DNA from: Aldehydirespirator sp965205155
Lineage (GTDB): Bacteria; Actinomycetota; Acidimicrobiia; Acidimicrobiales; Aldehydirespiratoraceae
Length of the DNA stretch: 64,000 nt
Direction of reading: 5' to 3'
NCBI GenBank assembly: GCA_965205155.1
Contig: OZ242033.1
Location: 992,001-1,056,000, forward strand
Shown here: piece after piece, positions 48,861 to 57,274 of the stretch
Layout: each line of letters opens with the position of its first letter
Position numbering within the stretch: the first letter of the stretch is position 1
Notes under the pieces: model-generated
Seen by the model: only the letters and a program-made list of their open reading frames with translations
The model's database searches: none
Told to the model about the DNA's origin: nothing
Position numbers and translations under genes: made by a program

Positions 48861-49273
48861 CCACCACCGACGCCAACCCGCCCATGCCGGAGTTCCGGGA
48901 CGACTACGTGCTGCAGGAGGTGGACGCGGCCTGGCTCTCGCAGGCGGTCAAGCCCAAGCAGTTCATCCACATCGACCAGTCGGAGTGCATCATGTGCGAG
49001 GGCTGCGTGGACATCTGCCCGTGGAAGTGCATCTTCATGGTCACGACCGACGCAGTCGACGAGGCCGTCGGCACCGAGCTGCCGGGAATAGACCCAGCCG
49101 ACAAGGTGATCTTCACGATCGACGACGACGTGTGCACGCGCTGCGCGCTGTGCGTGGATCGCTGCCCGACCGGCGTCATCATTCTCGGCAAGATGGGCGA
49201 TCCTCCCCCCGGGGGCGACCCTCACCAGAGAACCAACTCCCATGGCTACGGCTACGGGATGCGACTCGCCTAG
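48857..49273 (+). CDS. 2x[4Fe-4S] ferredoxin in the cytochrome b operon
   Basis: A 138-residue ferredoxin with two cluster motifs, CIMCEGCVDICPWKC (about residues 46-60) and CTRCALCVDRCPTGV (about 94-108), separated by a 30-residue insertion. It should carry two [4Fe-4S] clusters on the cytoplasmic side. It lies between a small membrane protein and cytochrome b and is translationally coupled to the former. This placement suggests an extra electron entry or exit route for the quinone-cytochrome b complex. Confidence 0.88.
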   Translation: MTTTDANPPMPEFRDDYVLQEVDAAWLSQAVKPKQFIHIDQSECIMCEGCVDICPWKCIFMVTTDAVDEAVGTELPGIDPADKVIFTIDDDVCTRCALCVDRCPTGVIILGKMGDPPPGGDPHQRTNSHGYGYGMRLA

Positions 49274-49312
49274 CACCCCCCAGACCCCCACGACTCGATC
49301 CGCAGGAGACCC

Positions 49313-50107
49313 ATGGCCATCGACACCGACGAGCGCAAGGCACCGCTGCCGGAGCGCCTGGCCGCCCAGATGACGAAGATCGGCGACCAGGTCCAGGGCT
49401 CGCAGGCCTGGACGTCGATCTTCCGGCCCGGGTCGATCTTCCGCAAGGGCTACACCGACAGCCCCCGCAACCGGTCGTACGTGATCATGAACAGCGTGCT
49501 CTACCACCTTCACCCCGTGAAGGTGAAGCGTCACGCCGTGAAGGTGAGCTACACCCTGTGCCTGGGCGGCCTGAGCTTCTTCCTGTTCATTCTCGAGACC
49601 GTCACAGGCATCTTCCTGATGTTCTTCTACCGCCCGACCGCGGCCCAGGCCTGGGACGACATCTACATCCTGCAGACCTCGGTGACCTTCGGCCTGCTGG
49701 TCCGCAACATCCACCGGTGGGGCGCCCACCTCATGGTGATCACCGTGTTCCTGCACATGGCCCGGGTGTTCTACCACGGGGCCTACAAGCCGCCCCGGGA
49801 GTTCAACTGGGTGATCGGCGTGATCCTGCTGAAGCTGACGCTGCTGCTGTCGTTCACCGGGTACCTGCTGCCGTGGGACCAGCTGGCCCTGTGGGCGGTG
49901 ACGGTGGGCACCAACATGATGGGATACACCCCCGTGTTCGGCGACCAGGTGCGGTTCGTCCTGCTCGGCGGGGTGGAGATCGGGACGGACACGCTGCTGC
50001 GCTGGTACGTGCTGCACGTGCTGATGCTGCCGTTCGTGCTCGTCATCTTCCTGGCCGTCCACTTCTGGCGGGTCCGCAAGGACGGCGGCATCTCGGGTCC
50101 GCTGTAA
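49313..50107 (+). CDS. Cytochrome b6-like subunit (N-terminal half of cytochrome b)
   Basis: A 264-residue, four-helix dihaem cytochrome b for quinol oxidation. Haem-ligand histidines are in RNIHRWGAHLMVITVFLHMA (14 apart) and LRWYVLHVLMLPFVLVIFLA VHFW (15 apart). The 15-residue spacing in the second helix is of the b6 kind. The quinol-site block LLSFTGYLLPWDQLALW is present. The C-terminal helices are encoded separately by the next gene, so the cytochrome b is split, as in Firmicutes and cyanobacteria. Confidence 0.92.
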   Translation: MAIDTDERKAPLPERLAAQMTKIGDQVQGSQAWTSIFRPGSIFRKGYTDSPRNRSYVIMNSVLYHLHPVKVKRHAVKVSYTLCLGGLSFFLFILETVTGIFLMFFYRPTAAQAWDDIYILQTSVTFGLLVRNIHRWGAHLMVITVFLHMARVFYHGAYKPPREFNWVIGVILLKLTLLLSFTGYLLPWDQLALWAVTVGTNMMGYTPVFGDQVRFVLLGGVEIGTDTLLRWYVLHVLMLPFVLVIFLAVHFWRVRKDGGISGPL

Positions 50108-50120
50108 GAGGTAGGCGACG

Positions 50121-50915
50121 ATGGTGGAGATCCCCGAGCATCTGCGCAAGCGGGCCGAGGAGGCCCGGGCCAAGGCTGAGGCGGCCAAGGCCGCCGCGGC
50201 CGGCGGGCCCGCAGCGGCGGCCGGCTCGGGCGACGGCGCGACCGAGGCCCAGCAGCAGGCGGCCAGCAAGATCCCGCCCCACCTGCTGGAGCGGTCCAAG
50301 GCAGCCCGCGCCCAAGCGTCCGGCGATGCCCCGGAAGCCAGCGCGGCGGCCGGAGGCGGGGGAGTGGCCGTGGCCGCCCCACCGGCCGCGCCGGCCGCGA
50401 CGGGCGCCACCGGCCCCGGCGGGCACACCCAGCGCTTGCTGACGGTGGTCAAGTCGGGCTCGATCCAGGACGTGAAGTCCAAGCCCCAGGACAAGGTGCA
50501 CGTGTGGCCCCACCTGCTGGTGGTCGAGTTCGTGGCGGCGCTGTTCATCACCGCGTTCACCCTGATCTTCTCGATCTTCGTGAACGCCCCGCTGCTGGAG
50601 CTGGCCAACTACAACCAGACGCCCAACCCGTCCAAGGCGCCGTGGTACTTCCTCGGCCTCCAGGAACTGCTGACGATGTTCCACCCGATGGTGGCGGGCG
50701 TCACCATCCCCGGTGTCGGGCTGCTGGCGCTGATGCTGGCGCCCTACATCGACAGGAACCCGTCCAAGAAGCCCGAGGACCGCAAGTTCGCCATCAGCCT
50801 CATGACCATCCACCTCATGTTCTGGGCGGTGCTGGTGATCATCGGCTCCTTCTTCCGGGGCCCGGGCTTCAACTTCGTCTTCCCCTGGGAAGCGGGGCTG
50901 TTCTTCGAGCTGTGA
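50121..50915 (+). CDS. Cytochrome b subunit IV-like (C-terminal half) with long Ala-rich N-terminus
   Basis: A 264-residue protein. The first 110 or so residues are Ala/Lys/Gly-rich and probably disordered (RKRAEEARAKAEAAKAAAAG). The rest is a three-helix subunit-IV domain: HVWPHLLVVEFVAALFITAF, then PNPSKAPWYFLGLQELLTMF, the quinol-site loop equivalent to PEWY, and FAISLMTIHLMFWAVLVIIG. The long extension is not typical of subunit IV and may interact with neighbours. It lies 13 bp after the b6-like gene. Confidence 0.9.
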   Translation: MVEIPEHLRKRAEEARAKAEAAKAAAAGGPAAAAGSGDGATEAQQQAASKIPPHLLERSKAARAQASGDAPEASAAAGGGGVAVAAPPAAPAATGATGPGGHTQRLLTVVKSGSIQDVKSKPQDKVHVWPHLLVVEFVAALFITAFTLIFSIFVNAPLLELANYNQTPNPSKAPWYFLGLQELLTMFHPMVAGVTIPGVGLLALMLAPYIDRNPSKKPEDRKFAISLMTIHLMFWAVLVIIGSFFRGPGFNFVFPWEAGLFFEL

Positions 50916-50967
50916 CCATGGCTCGCATACTCGTCCCGCCCGACCGCCCCCTGCGAGGAGGCAACCG

Positions 50968-51840
50968 ATGATCTACATCGCTCTGGCTGCCCTGGCCGTC
51001 CTGGCCATCATCGCGGTGCTCGCCGCCGTCCGCCGGCGCCAGTCGGACGCGGCCATCGGCATGCTGTCGCGCGAGACCCGCAGCCGGGACCGGTCGTCGG
51101 TGGTTCTGCGGGCTGAGGCCCCGCCCACCGGCAGAGAGGTGGAGAAGGCCGCGGCCGAGGCCCGCGCCGGCGCGCTGGCGCCGGCGGACGGCGGGGGACC
51201 ACCCGCGCCCTATGTGCCGCCCGATCCCGAGACGATCGGGGTGAGCCGCCGCCAGTTCTTCAACCGGACGATCGTGATGCTGATGAGCCTGAGCCTGTCG
51301 GGGTTCGGCGTGGCCTGCATCGCCTTCCTGTGGCCTCAGGGCAGCAGCGGCTTCGGCTCCAAGATAAAGGTGGGCCTGGTGAGCGATCTCCTGACCGAGA
51401 TCCGCGACAACTCCGGGTTCCTGTACAAGCCCGAAGGCCGGATGTGGCTCACGGAGTACCCCAACGGCGCGGTGGAGAAAGCCGCCGCGACCTACTCGGG
51501 GCCCGAACTGGCGGGGATGACCGCGGGCCACCAGCTGGGGCTCGACGGCGGCATCGTGGCGCTCTACCAGAAGTGCCCCCATCTGGGCTGCCGGGTGCCC
51601 GAGTGCGTGACCTCGCAGTGGTTCGAGTGCCCGTGCCACGGCTCGAAGTACAACCAGGTGGGCGAGAAGCGAGGCGGGCCGGCACCTCGGGGCATGGACC
51701 GCTTCGCCACTGAGATCACTCCCGACGGGTCGCTCATCGTGGACACCGGCGCGATCATCCAGGGACCGCCCATCGGCACCAACACCACTGGCCAGGAAGC
51801 CGAGGGGCCGGCTTGCATCGGCCAGGCGACGGGCCACTAG
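50968..51840 (+). CDS. Rieske iron-sulfur subunit of the quinol-cytochrome c reductase
   Basis: A 290-residue Rieske protein with an N-terminal helix (MIYIALAALAVLAIIAVLAA), a linker, a second helix at about residues 99-118 (IVMLMSLSLSGFGVACIAFL) preceded by SRRQFF, a twin-arginine-like signal, and the soluble domain with KCPHLGCRVP and CPCHGSKYN, the [2Fe-2S] ligands. Having two hydrophobic segments resembles actinobacterial QcrA, which has several helices. It accepts electrons from menaquinol and passes them to cytochrome c. Confidence 0.93.
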   Translation: MIYIALAALAVLAIIAVLAAVRRRQSDAAIGMLSRETRSRDRSSVVLRAEAPPTGREVEKAAAEARAGALAPADGGGPPAPYVPPDPETIGVSRRQFFNRTIVMLMSLSLSGFGVACIAFLWPQGSSGFGSKIKVGLVSDLLTEIRDNSGFLYKPEGRMWLTEYPNGAVEKAAATYSGPELAGMTAGHQLGLDGGIVALYQKCPHLGCRVPECVTSQWFECPCHGSKYNQVGEKRGGPAPRGMDRFATEITPDGSLIVDTGAIIQGPPIGTNTTGQEAEGPACIGQATGH

Positions 51841-51875
51841 TGGCCCGATCCGATCCGTAGGAACCATCGCCGCGC

Positions 51876-53144
51876 ATGCTCCTAGCCGCCTCGACGCAGA
51901 GAACCATCGGGTTCGTCATCCTGGCCATCGTCTTCGTCGGGTACGTCGTCTACCTGATCCTCAACGCGCGCGCCTCCCGCGACGAGGTCGGCAGCGAGAT
52001 CGAGCTGGCCCCCAACCGCAAGCCCTACCTGGAGGACGAGGAACTGGAGGGCTCCAAGCTCGACAAGTCTCTGCTGGCCGGGCTGGCCATGCTCGCCATC
52101 ATCGGCGTGGGCCTGCCGTTGTACTGGCTGGGCGAGCCCGGGCGCCACGAGGGCCTGATCAAGGACACCGACCGCATCTTCGCCGACCGCGGCGGCGAGC
52201 TCTACACCGAAGGCTCCGACTGCCAGCAGTGCCACGGCGCCGAGGGCACGGGCGGCTCCGCGCCGGTCACCATCACCGACTCGGAGGGCAACTTCGTGGC
52301 CACAGTGGCCTGGACGGCTCCGGCGCTCAACACCGTGCTGTCCCGCTACAGCGAGGACGAGGTTCGCCACGTCCTCAACTACGGCCGCAACAACGTGATG
52401 CCGGCCTGGGGAGCGCCCGGCGGCGGTCCCCTCACCCCGCAGCAGATCGAGTACCTCATCCATTACATGAGGCGGATCCAGATCCCCGAGTCGGAGTTGC
52501 GCGAGGTTGTCGACGAGGGCGTGAGAGAGGGGATCGCCGGCTACCTGGACAGCCTGGGCGGGGCCGACGACGAAGAGGCCGTGGACGAGTGGCTCGGCGC
52601 GGTCGACGCTGCCGTGGAGGAGGCCCGGGCCATGGCGCTGGCCGCCGACGAGTCACTGGCCGGCAACGACGAAGCCATACGCCGCGCCGGCCTGGAGCTG
52701 CTGGCGTCGGGTGAGGCTCCCGGCAGCGAGCTCTACCAGACATACGGCGAGATCCTGTTCAACAACCCCGCCGCGGGCGGCACCTACAACTGTGCCCGCT
52801 GCCACACCTACGGCTGGTCCTTCGATGCCACCACCGACGGCGACGACAGCATCGACGGCCACGCAGGGCCGATCCTCGACTCCTACAACGTCGGCGGCGG
52901 CTTCTTCGGACCCAACCTCACCGGGGGCAGCACCCTGGACCAGTTCGAGACGGCCGGGCTGCACGCCGACTTCATCTCGGCCGGCCAGAGCATCGGCCAG
53001 ACCTACGGCCGGGGCGGCTCGGGCGGCAACGGGCAGATGCCGGGCTTCGGTCCCCGCACCGACGACGACCTCGGGGTGACCTACCCGGCCACGCTCACCC
53101 AGGACCAGATCGACGCCATCGTCGCCTTCGAGAGGAACCTCTGA
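51876..53144 (+). CDS. Membrane-bound dihaem cytochrome c
   Basis: A 422-residue protein with two N-terminal helices (TIGFVILAIVFVGYVVYLIL and LAGLAMLAIIGVGLPLYWLG) and two CxxCH haem sites, DCQQCHGAEG near residue 115 and NCARCHTYGW near residue 305, each in a class I-like cytochrome c domain (axial-Met candidates in NNVMPAWG and NGQMPGFG). An acidic helical linker (DEEAVDEWLGAVDAAVEEAR) joins them. It would replace cytochrome c1 and the soluble cytochrome, as in actinobacterial QcrC. Confidence 0.9.
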   Translation: MLLAASTQRTIGFVILAIVFVGYVVYLILNARASRDEVGSEIELAPNRKPYLEDEELEGSKLDKSLLAGLAMLAIIGVGLPLYWLGEPGRHEGLIKDTDRIFADRGGELYTEGSDCQQCHGAEGTGGSAPVTITDSEGNFVATVAWTAPALNTVLSRYSEDEVRHVLNYGRNNVMPAWGAPGGGPLTPQQIEYLIHYMRRIQIPESELREVVDEGVREGIAGYLDSLGGADDEEAVDEWLGAVDAAVEEARAMALAADESLAGNDEAIRRAGLELLASGEAPGSELYQTYGEILFNNPAAGGTYNCARCHTYGWSFDATTDGDDSIDGHAGPILDSYNVGGGFFGPNLTGGSTLDQFETAGLHADFISAGQSIGQTYGRGGSGGNGQMPGFGPRTDDDLGVTYPATLTQDQIDAIVAFERNL

Positions 53145-54175
53145 TGGAAGCGCTCGACCTGATCGCCGGGCTGGCCTGGGATCCGGAGATCCGCGGCTTC
53201 ATGGCGGTCTTCGCGGGTGTAGTCGTGCTGATGGGCTCGGTCTGGCTGCTGCTCGCGCTCAACACCGGCACCCGGCTGGGAACGCTCGTCGCCGTGACCG
53301 GGTTCTTCGGCTGGATGGTGATAATGGCCCTCGTCTGGTGGATGTACGGGATCGGCTGGGCCGGCAATGCACCCACCTGGCAGCTGAGGGAGATCAATGT
53401 CGGCGACCTCGACGCGGCCGCACTGGAGCAGGCCACGACGTTGCCCGATGCCAGTGAGCTGCCGTCGGCCTTCGACCTCGTCCTGGACTCCGACGACCCG
53501 GTGGCCCAGGCCGAGTTCGGGCTGGTCACCCGGGACACGCTCACACCCGACCAGACCGAGGGGCTGACGGCCGCCGAGATCGACGAACTGGTCGCCGACG
53601 AATTGGCCCGCAACCGGGCGACCACGCTGTCGGAGTTGGCTGCCGTCTCGCCCGACGTGATCGCCGATGCCGAGTCGGTCGGACGGTTGGACTTCGGAGG
53701 CTGGACGCTGCTGTCCAGTGCCGAAGCGGGTGAGGCCCAGGCCTCGGCGGTGGCGATGCTCCTGGAGAGTCCCGACCTGACGTTCACGACCCAGGAGGGC
53801 TTCAAGCTGCTCGACGCGTACACCGTCGGTGGCAAGCGGGGCCTGCCCGACGACCCGAACCGCCTCGACCGGATCTGGACCCAGATCCGCACTGCATTGA
53901 CCATCACCCATCCCACCCGCTACGGGATCGTGCAGGTCCAGGAAGTGATCGACCAGCCGCTGCTGCCCGGCCAGCCCCCGCCGCGGCCCGTCGTCGACGA
54001 GTCGAAGCCGGTGATCTCGGTGATCATGGTCCGCGACCTGGGCAACCTCCGCCTCAAGCCGGCGCTGGTGACCCTCGGCTCGCTGTGCATCTTCGCGGCC
54101 CTGTGCCTGTTCCTGCACGAGCGCGACAAGCTGGCCTGGCGGCAGCGCGAGGCGGGAGCGCGGGCGGACGCCTGA
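53144..54175 (+). CDS. Membrane protein at the complex III/complex I junction
   Basis: A 343-residue protein with two N-terminal helices (FMAVFAGVVVLMGSVWLLLA and LVAVTGFFGWMVIMALVWWM), an extracytoplasmic region of about 230 residues, and one C-terminal helix (LVTLGSLCIFAALCLFL). No cofactor motif is seen. Its ATG overlaps the cytochrome c stop (TGATG), so it is part of the same operon; it may be an accessory or assembly factor. The last 16 bp (GCGGGCGGACGCCTGA) recur with one change at 54196, just before nuoA. Confidence 0.72.
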   Translation: MEALDLIAGLAWDPEIRGFMAVFAGVVVLMGSVWLLLALNTGTRLGTLVAVTGFFGWMVIMALVWWMYGIGWAGNAPTWQLREINVGDLDAAALEQATTLPDASELPSAFDLVLDSDDPVAQAEFGLVTRDTLTPDQTEGLTAAEIDELVADELARNRATTLSELAAVSPDVIADAESVGRLDFGGWTLLSSAEAGEAQASAVAMLLESPDLTFTTQEGFKLLDAYTVGGKRGLPDDPNRLDRIWTQIRTALTITHPTRYGIVQVQEVIDQPLLPGQPPPRPVVDESKPVISVIMVRDLGNLRLKPALVTLGSLCIFAALCLFLHERDKLAWRQREAGARADA

Positions 54176-54215
54176 TATGTGGGGGAACGTCGACCTGCGG
54201 GTGGACGCCTGAGCG

Positions 54216-54749
54216 GTGCTGGGCCAGTATCTCCCCCTGTTTGCGCTGTTCGCGCTGGCGGCGCTCTTCGCGGCCGGGAGCTTCGTTGCCTCGGGTCTGC
54301 TGGCTCCCCGGAGGGCGACTGTGCCCAAGCTGGATCCCTACGAGTGTGGGATCGTGCCCTCCCGCGACACTCCTGAGCGGTTTCCGGTCCGGTTCTTCCT
54401 GGTAGCGATGATCTTCATCGTCTTCGACGTGGAGATCGTGCTGTTCTACCCCTACGCGGTGGCCCGGGGCGGGCTGGGCCTCTTCGGGCTCGTCGTCCTG
54501 CTGGTGTTCAGCTTCGCGGTGTTCGAGTCGTTCGTGTACCTGATTGGGGCCGGTGCGCTCGAATGGGGGCCGGCGCCGAAGTCGCGGCCCTCGGCCGGCC
54601 CTGCTGAAGACGCCGAGTCCGGCGAGCAGATGGTGTCCGCGGGCCGCACCGCCCGCACAACCGTGCGACGGGTGGGCCTCGAGGGCCGCGCTCCGAGCGA
54701 GCCGGAGACCGTAATGGTCGAGACCGCCTCGACAGGGGAGGTGCCGTGA
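54216..54749 (+). CDS. nuoA: NADH-quinone oxidoreductase subunit A
   Basis: A small membrane subunit of complex I. It has the YECGIVPSRD block, RFFLVAMIFIVFDVEIVLFY, and a third helix GLFGLVVLLVFSFAVFESFV. At 177 residues it is longer than usual (about 120) because of a polar C-terminal tail of about 60 residues (PAPKSRPSAGPAEDAESGEQ). The start is GTG. It begins 40 bp after the preceding membrane protein and is probably in the same transcript. Confidence 0.93.
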   Translation: MLGQYLPLFALFALAALFAAGSFVASGLLAPRRATVPKLDPYECGIVPSRDTPERFPVRFFLVAMIFIVFDVEIVLFYPYAVARGGLGLFGLVVLLVFSFAVFESFVYLIGAGALEWGPAPKSRPSAGPAEDAESGEQMVSAGRTARTTVRRVGLEGRAPSEPETVMVETASTGEVP

Positions 54750-55348
54750 TGGGGATCGCCGGCCAGATCGCCGACCTGCGAGAGGACGGCTTGAAGGCAA
54801 TCCAGCACAACTTCATAACGGCCAAGCTGGAGAGCCTGGTCAACTGGTCCCGGGCCCGGAGCCTTTGGCCTGCACAGTTCGGGCTGGCTTGCTGCGCTAT
54901 CGAGATGATGGCCACCGGGGCGGCCCACTACGACCTGGCCCGCTACGGTATGGAGGTCTTCCGGGCCTCGCCCCGCCAGGCCGACCTGATGATCGTCGCC
55001 GGCCGGGTGTCGCAGAAGATGGCCCCGGTGCTGCGCCAGATCTACGACCAGATGATGGAGCCCAAGTGGGTCATCTCGATGGGCGTCTGCGCCTCCAGCG
55101 GGGGCATGTTCAACAACTACGCCATCGTCCAGGGTGTCGATCAGGTGGTGCCCGTGGACGTGTACGCGCCGGGATGCCCCCCCGGCCCCGAGACGCTGAT
55201 GCACGCCATCTTCACGCTCCACCACGAGATCATGTCCGGGGAGCTGCTGGCCCGCCGAGCCGCCGGCGAGTCCGGCGGTGCCGGCATCGCCGTTCAGCAA
55301 CTGGACGGCCAGACGGCGACCGCCACCATCCGCCACGGGCATGGCTGA
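54749..55348 (+). CDS. nuoB: NADH-quinone oxidoreductase subunit B
   Basis: The complex I subunit that holds the terminal [4Fe-4S] cluster N2. The CC-x-x-E motif is in FGLACCAIEMMATGAAHYD, with further ligands in ISMGVCASSGGMF and APGCPPGPETLM. It is 199 residues long with a variable C-terminal tail. A strong GGGAGGTG site serves the ATG at 54749 or the GTG at 54746; the former overlaps the nuoA stop (TGATG). Confidence 0.96.
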   Translation: MGIAGQIADLREDGLKAIQHNFITAKLESLVNWSRARSLWPAQFGLACCAIEMMATGAAHYDLARYGMEVFRASPRQADLMIVAGRVSQKMAPVLRQIYDQMMEPKWVISMGVCASSGGMFNNYAIVQGVDQVVPVDVYAPGCPPGPETLMHAIFTLHHEIMSGELLARRAAGESGGAGIAVQQLDGQTATATIRHGHG

Positions 55349-55829
55349 GCGCTACGGTGCCCCGGTTGGGGGCGACCGGCCGTCCCGGAGCCAGGCCGTT
55401 GTCCACCCGTCGAGGAGCCAGTGGTCCGAGGTGGCCGCAGCCGCCCGAGCCGACGGTTTCGATCAGCTCATCGACCTCACCGCGGTCGACTACCTGACCT
55501 ACGGCGCCGACCGGAGCCTTCCGGAAGGAGTGCAGCCGGAGCGCTTCGAGGTGGTGGCCAGCCTGATCTCGCACGAACGTCGCGAGCGGCTGCGGCTACG
55601 GGTGCAGGTTCCGGCCGGTGACCCGTCCGTACCCACCTTGTTCGACCTGTGGCCGGGCGCGGAGAACCTCGAGCGCGAGGCCTACGACATGTTCGGCATC
55701 GTCTTCGAGCGCCATCCCGATCCCACGCGGATCCTGATGCCCGAGGACTGGTCGGGCCATCCACTGCGCAAGGACTACGACAGCGGCCGGATACCCGTGC
55801 AGTTCAAGGCCGCCTCAAACGTCCGGTAG
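55341..55829 (+). CDS. nuoC: NADH-quinone oxidoreductase subunit C
   Basis: A 162-residue hydrophilic complex I subunit with FDQLIDLTAVDYLTYGADRS, the LFDLWPGAENLEREAYDMFG signature, then GIVFERHPDPTRILMPEDW and HPLRKDY. The ATG at 55341 overlaps the nuoB stop by 8 bp. It is separate from nuoD. Confidence 0.95.
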   Translation: MAERYGAPVGGDRPSRSQAVVHPSRSQWSEVAAAARADGFDQLIDLTAVDYLTYGADRSLPEGVQPERFEVVASLISHERRERLRLRVQVPAGDPSVPTLFDLWPGAENLEREAYDMFGIVFERHPDPTRILMPEDWSGHPLRKDYDSGRIPVQFKAASNVR

Positions 55830-55836
55830 CGCCGAG

Positions 55837-57159
55837 ATGAGCATCACCGAGCAAGACGGTCCTGTCGCTGTGGACGCCACAGCCGTTCCGGCCGCCGGTG
55901 CCGAGCGGGTAAGCCGGCGCGAGCCCTCCGCGGTGCTGCGCATGTCGGAGAGCGAGGCCGCGGAGATCGGCGGCGACCCCGACGACCCTGAAGACGACGA
56001 ACTGGTGCTGCTGAACATGGGCCCGTCGCACCCGTCGACCCACGGCGTGCTGCGACTGATGCTGGAGTTGTCGGGAGAGACCGTGCTGCGTTCCAAGCCC
56101 GTCATCGGCTACCTCCACACCGGCATGGAGAAGACCGGCGAGAATCTCACCTACCTTCAGGGCGGGACCAACGTGACCCGGATGGACTACGCCTCCCCTC
56201 TGTTCAACGAGTTGGCGTTCTCGCTGGCCACGGAGCAGCTGCTGGACATCGAGGTGCCCGAGCGGGCTACCTGGATCCGCATGCTGATGTGCGAGCTCAA
56301 CCGGGTCAGCTCGCACCTGCTGTTCCTGGCCACCGGCGGCATGGAACTCGGGGCAGTGTCGATGATGATCTACGGGTGGCGTGAACGCGAGGAGGTGCTG
56401 CGCTTCTTCGAGAAGGTCAGCGGCCTGCGCATGAACCACAACTACATCCGGCCCGGAGGGGTGGCCGCCGATCTGCCTGCCGACTGGCGGACCGACGTGG
56501 CCGAGTTGATCGAGCTGATCGAGCCCCGGCTGGACGAGTACGACACGCTGCTGACCGGCCAGCCCATCTGGCGCGAGCGGCTCCAGGGCGTCGGCATCAT
56601 CAGTGCCGCCGAGGCCGTCGCCCTCGGGGCCACCGGGCCACTGCTGCGCGGCACGGGCATGGCCTGGGACCTGCGGCGTGACGAGCCCTACCTGTTCTAC
56701 GACCAGATGGACTTCGACGTCATCGTCGGCACCCACGGCGACTGCTACGACCGCTACGCCATCCGCCTCAACGAGATCCGCGAGTCTCTGCGCATCGTCT
56801 CGCAGATCATCGAGGCGATGCCCCCAGGGGACTACCGGACCCAGGACAAGAAGGTGACGCCGCCGCCCCGCGCCCGCATCGACGCCTCGATGGAGGCTCT
56901 GATACATCACTTCAAGATCTTCACCGAGGGGTTCAAGGTGCCGGCCGGCGAGGTCTACGCCGCGGTGGAGTCCCCCCGGGGTGAGCTGGGCGTGTACATG
57001 GTGAGCGACGGCACGTCGGTGCCGTACCGGCTCCATGTGAGAGCGCCCAGCTTCGTGAATCTCCAGACGCTGCCGCACTTGATGCAGAACGGCATAATCG
57101 CTGACGGCATCGCCATCATCGGCTCGGTCGACCCCGTCATGGGGGATGTCGACCGGTGA
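55837..57159 (+). CDS. nuoD: NADH-quinone oxidoreductase subunit D
   Basis: The 49-kDa-type subunit (440 residues) that forms the quinone pocket with NuoB. It shows NMGPSHPSTHGVLRLMLELS, IGYLHTGMEKTGENLTY, VTRMDYASPLFNELAF, HLLFLATGGMELGA, and the C-terminal ESPRGELGVYMVSDG and VDPVMGDVDR. An N-terminal extension of about 45 acidic residues precedes the conserved core. It is followed by a 115-bp gap with a strong hairpin. Confidence 0.97.
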   Translation: MSITEQDGPVAVDATAVPAAGAERVSRREPSAVLRMSESEAAEIGGDPDDPEDDELVLLNMGPSHPSTHGVLRLMLELSGETVLRSKPVIGYLHTGMEKTGENLTYLQGGTNVTRMDYASPLFNELAFSLATEQLLDIEVPERATWIRMLMCELNRVSSHLLFLATGGMELGAVSMMIYGWREREEVLRFFEKVSGLRMNHNYIRPGGVAADLPADWRTDVAELIELIEPRLDEYDTLLTGQPIWRERLQGVGIISAAEAVALGATGPLLRGTGMAWDLRRDEPYLFYDQMDFDVIVGTHGDCYDRYAIRLNEIRESLRIVSQIIEAMPPGDYRTQDKKVTPPPRARIDASMEALIHHFKIFTEGFKVPAGEVYAAVESPRGELGVYMVSDGTSVPYRLHVRAPSFVNLQTLPHLMQNGIIADGIAIIGSVDPVMGDVDR

Positions 57160-57184
57160 GGCCCGTTCGTCCCGGCGACGGCCA

Positions 57185-57241
57185 CCGGTGCTCGCTTGCT
57201 CGCACGGGCTTCGCCCTACTCACTCGCAAGTCGAGCACCGG
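57185..57241 (+). terminator. Hairpin between nuoD and nuoE
   Basis: CCGGTGCTCG (57185-57194) pairs perfectly with CGAGCACCGG (57232-57241), extended by CTTG/CAAG after a 1-nt bulge. An inner GGGC-TTC-GCCC hairpin lies at 57206-57216. It sits in the only sizeable gap (115 bp) of the nuo operon. It may attenuate transcription or mark an mRNA processing site. Confidence 0.5.
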
Positions 57242-57274
57242 CGTCCGCCGCCTGTCCATGCCGGAGGCGGGCCG

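Noticed and set aside
48725..50608. 627-codon minus-strand open frame across the ferredoxin and cytochrome b genes
   Set aside because: It spans several well-identified plus-strand genes and is explained by codon bias in GC-rich DNA.
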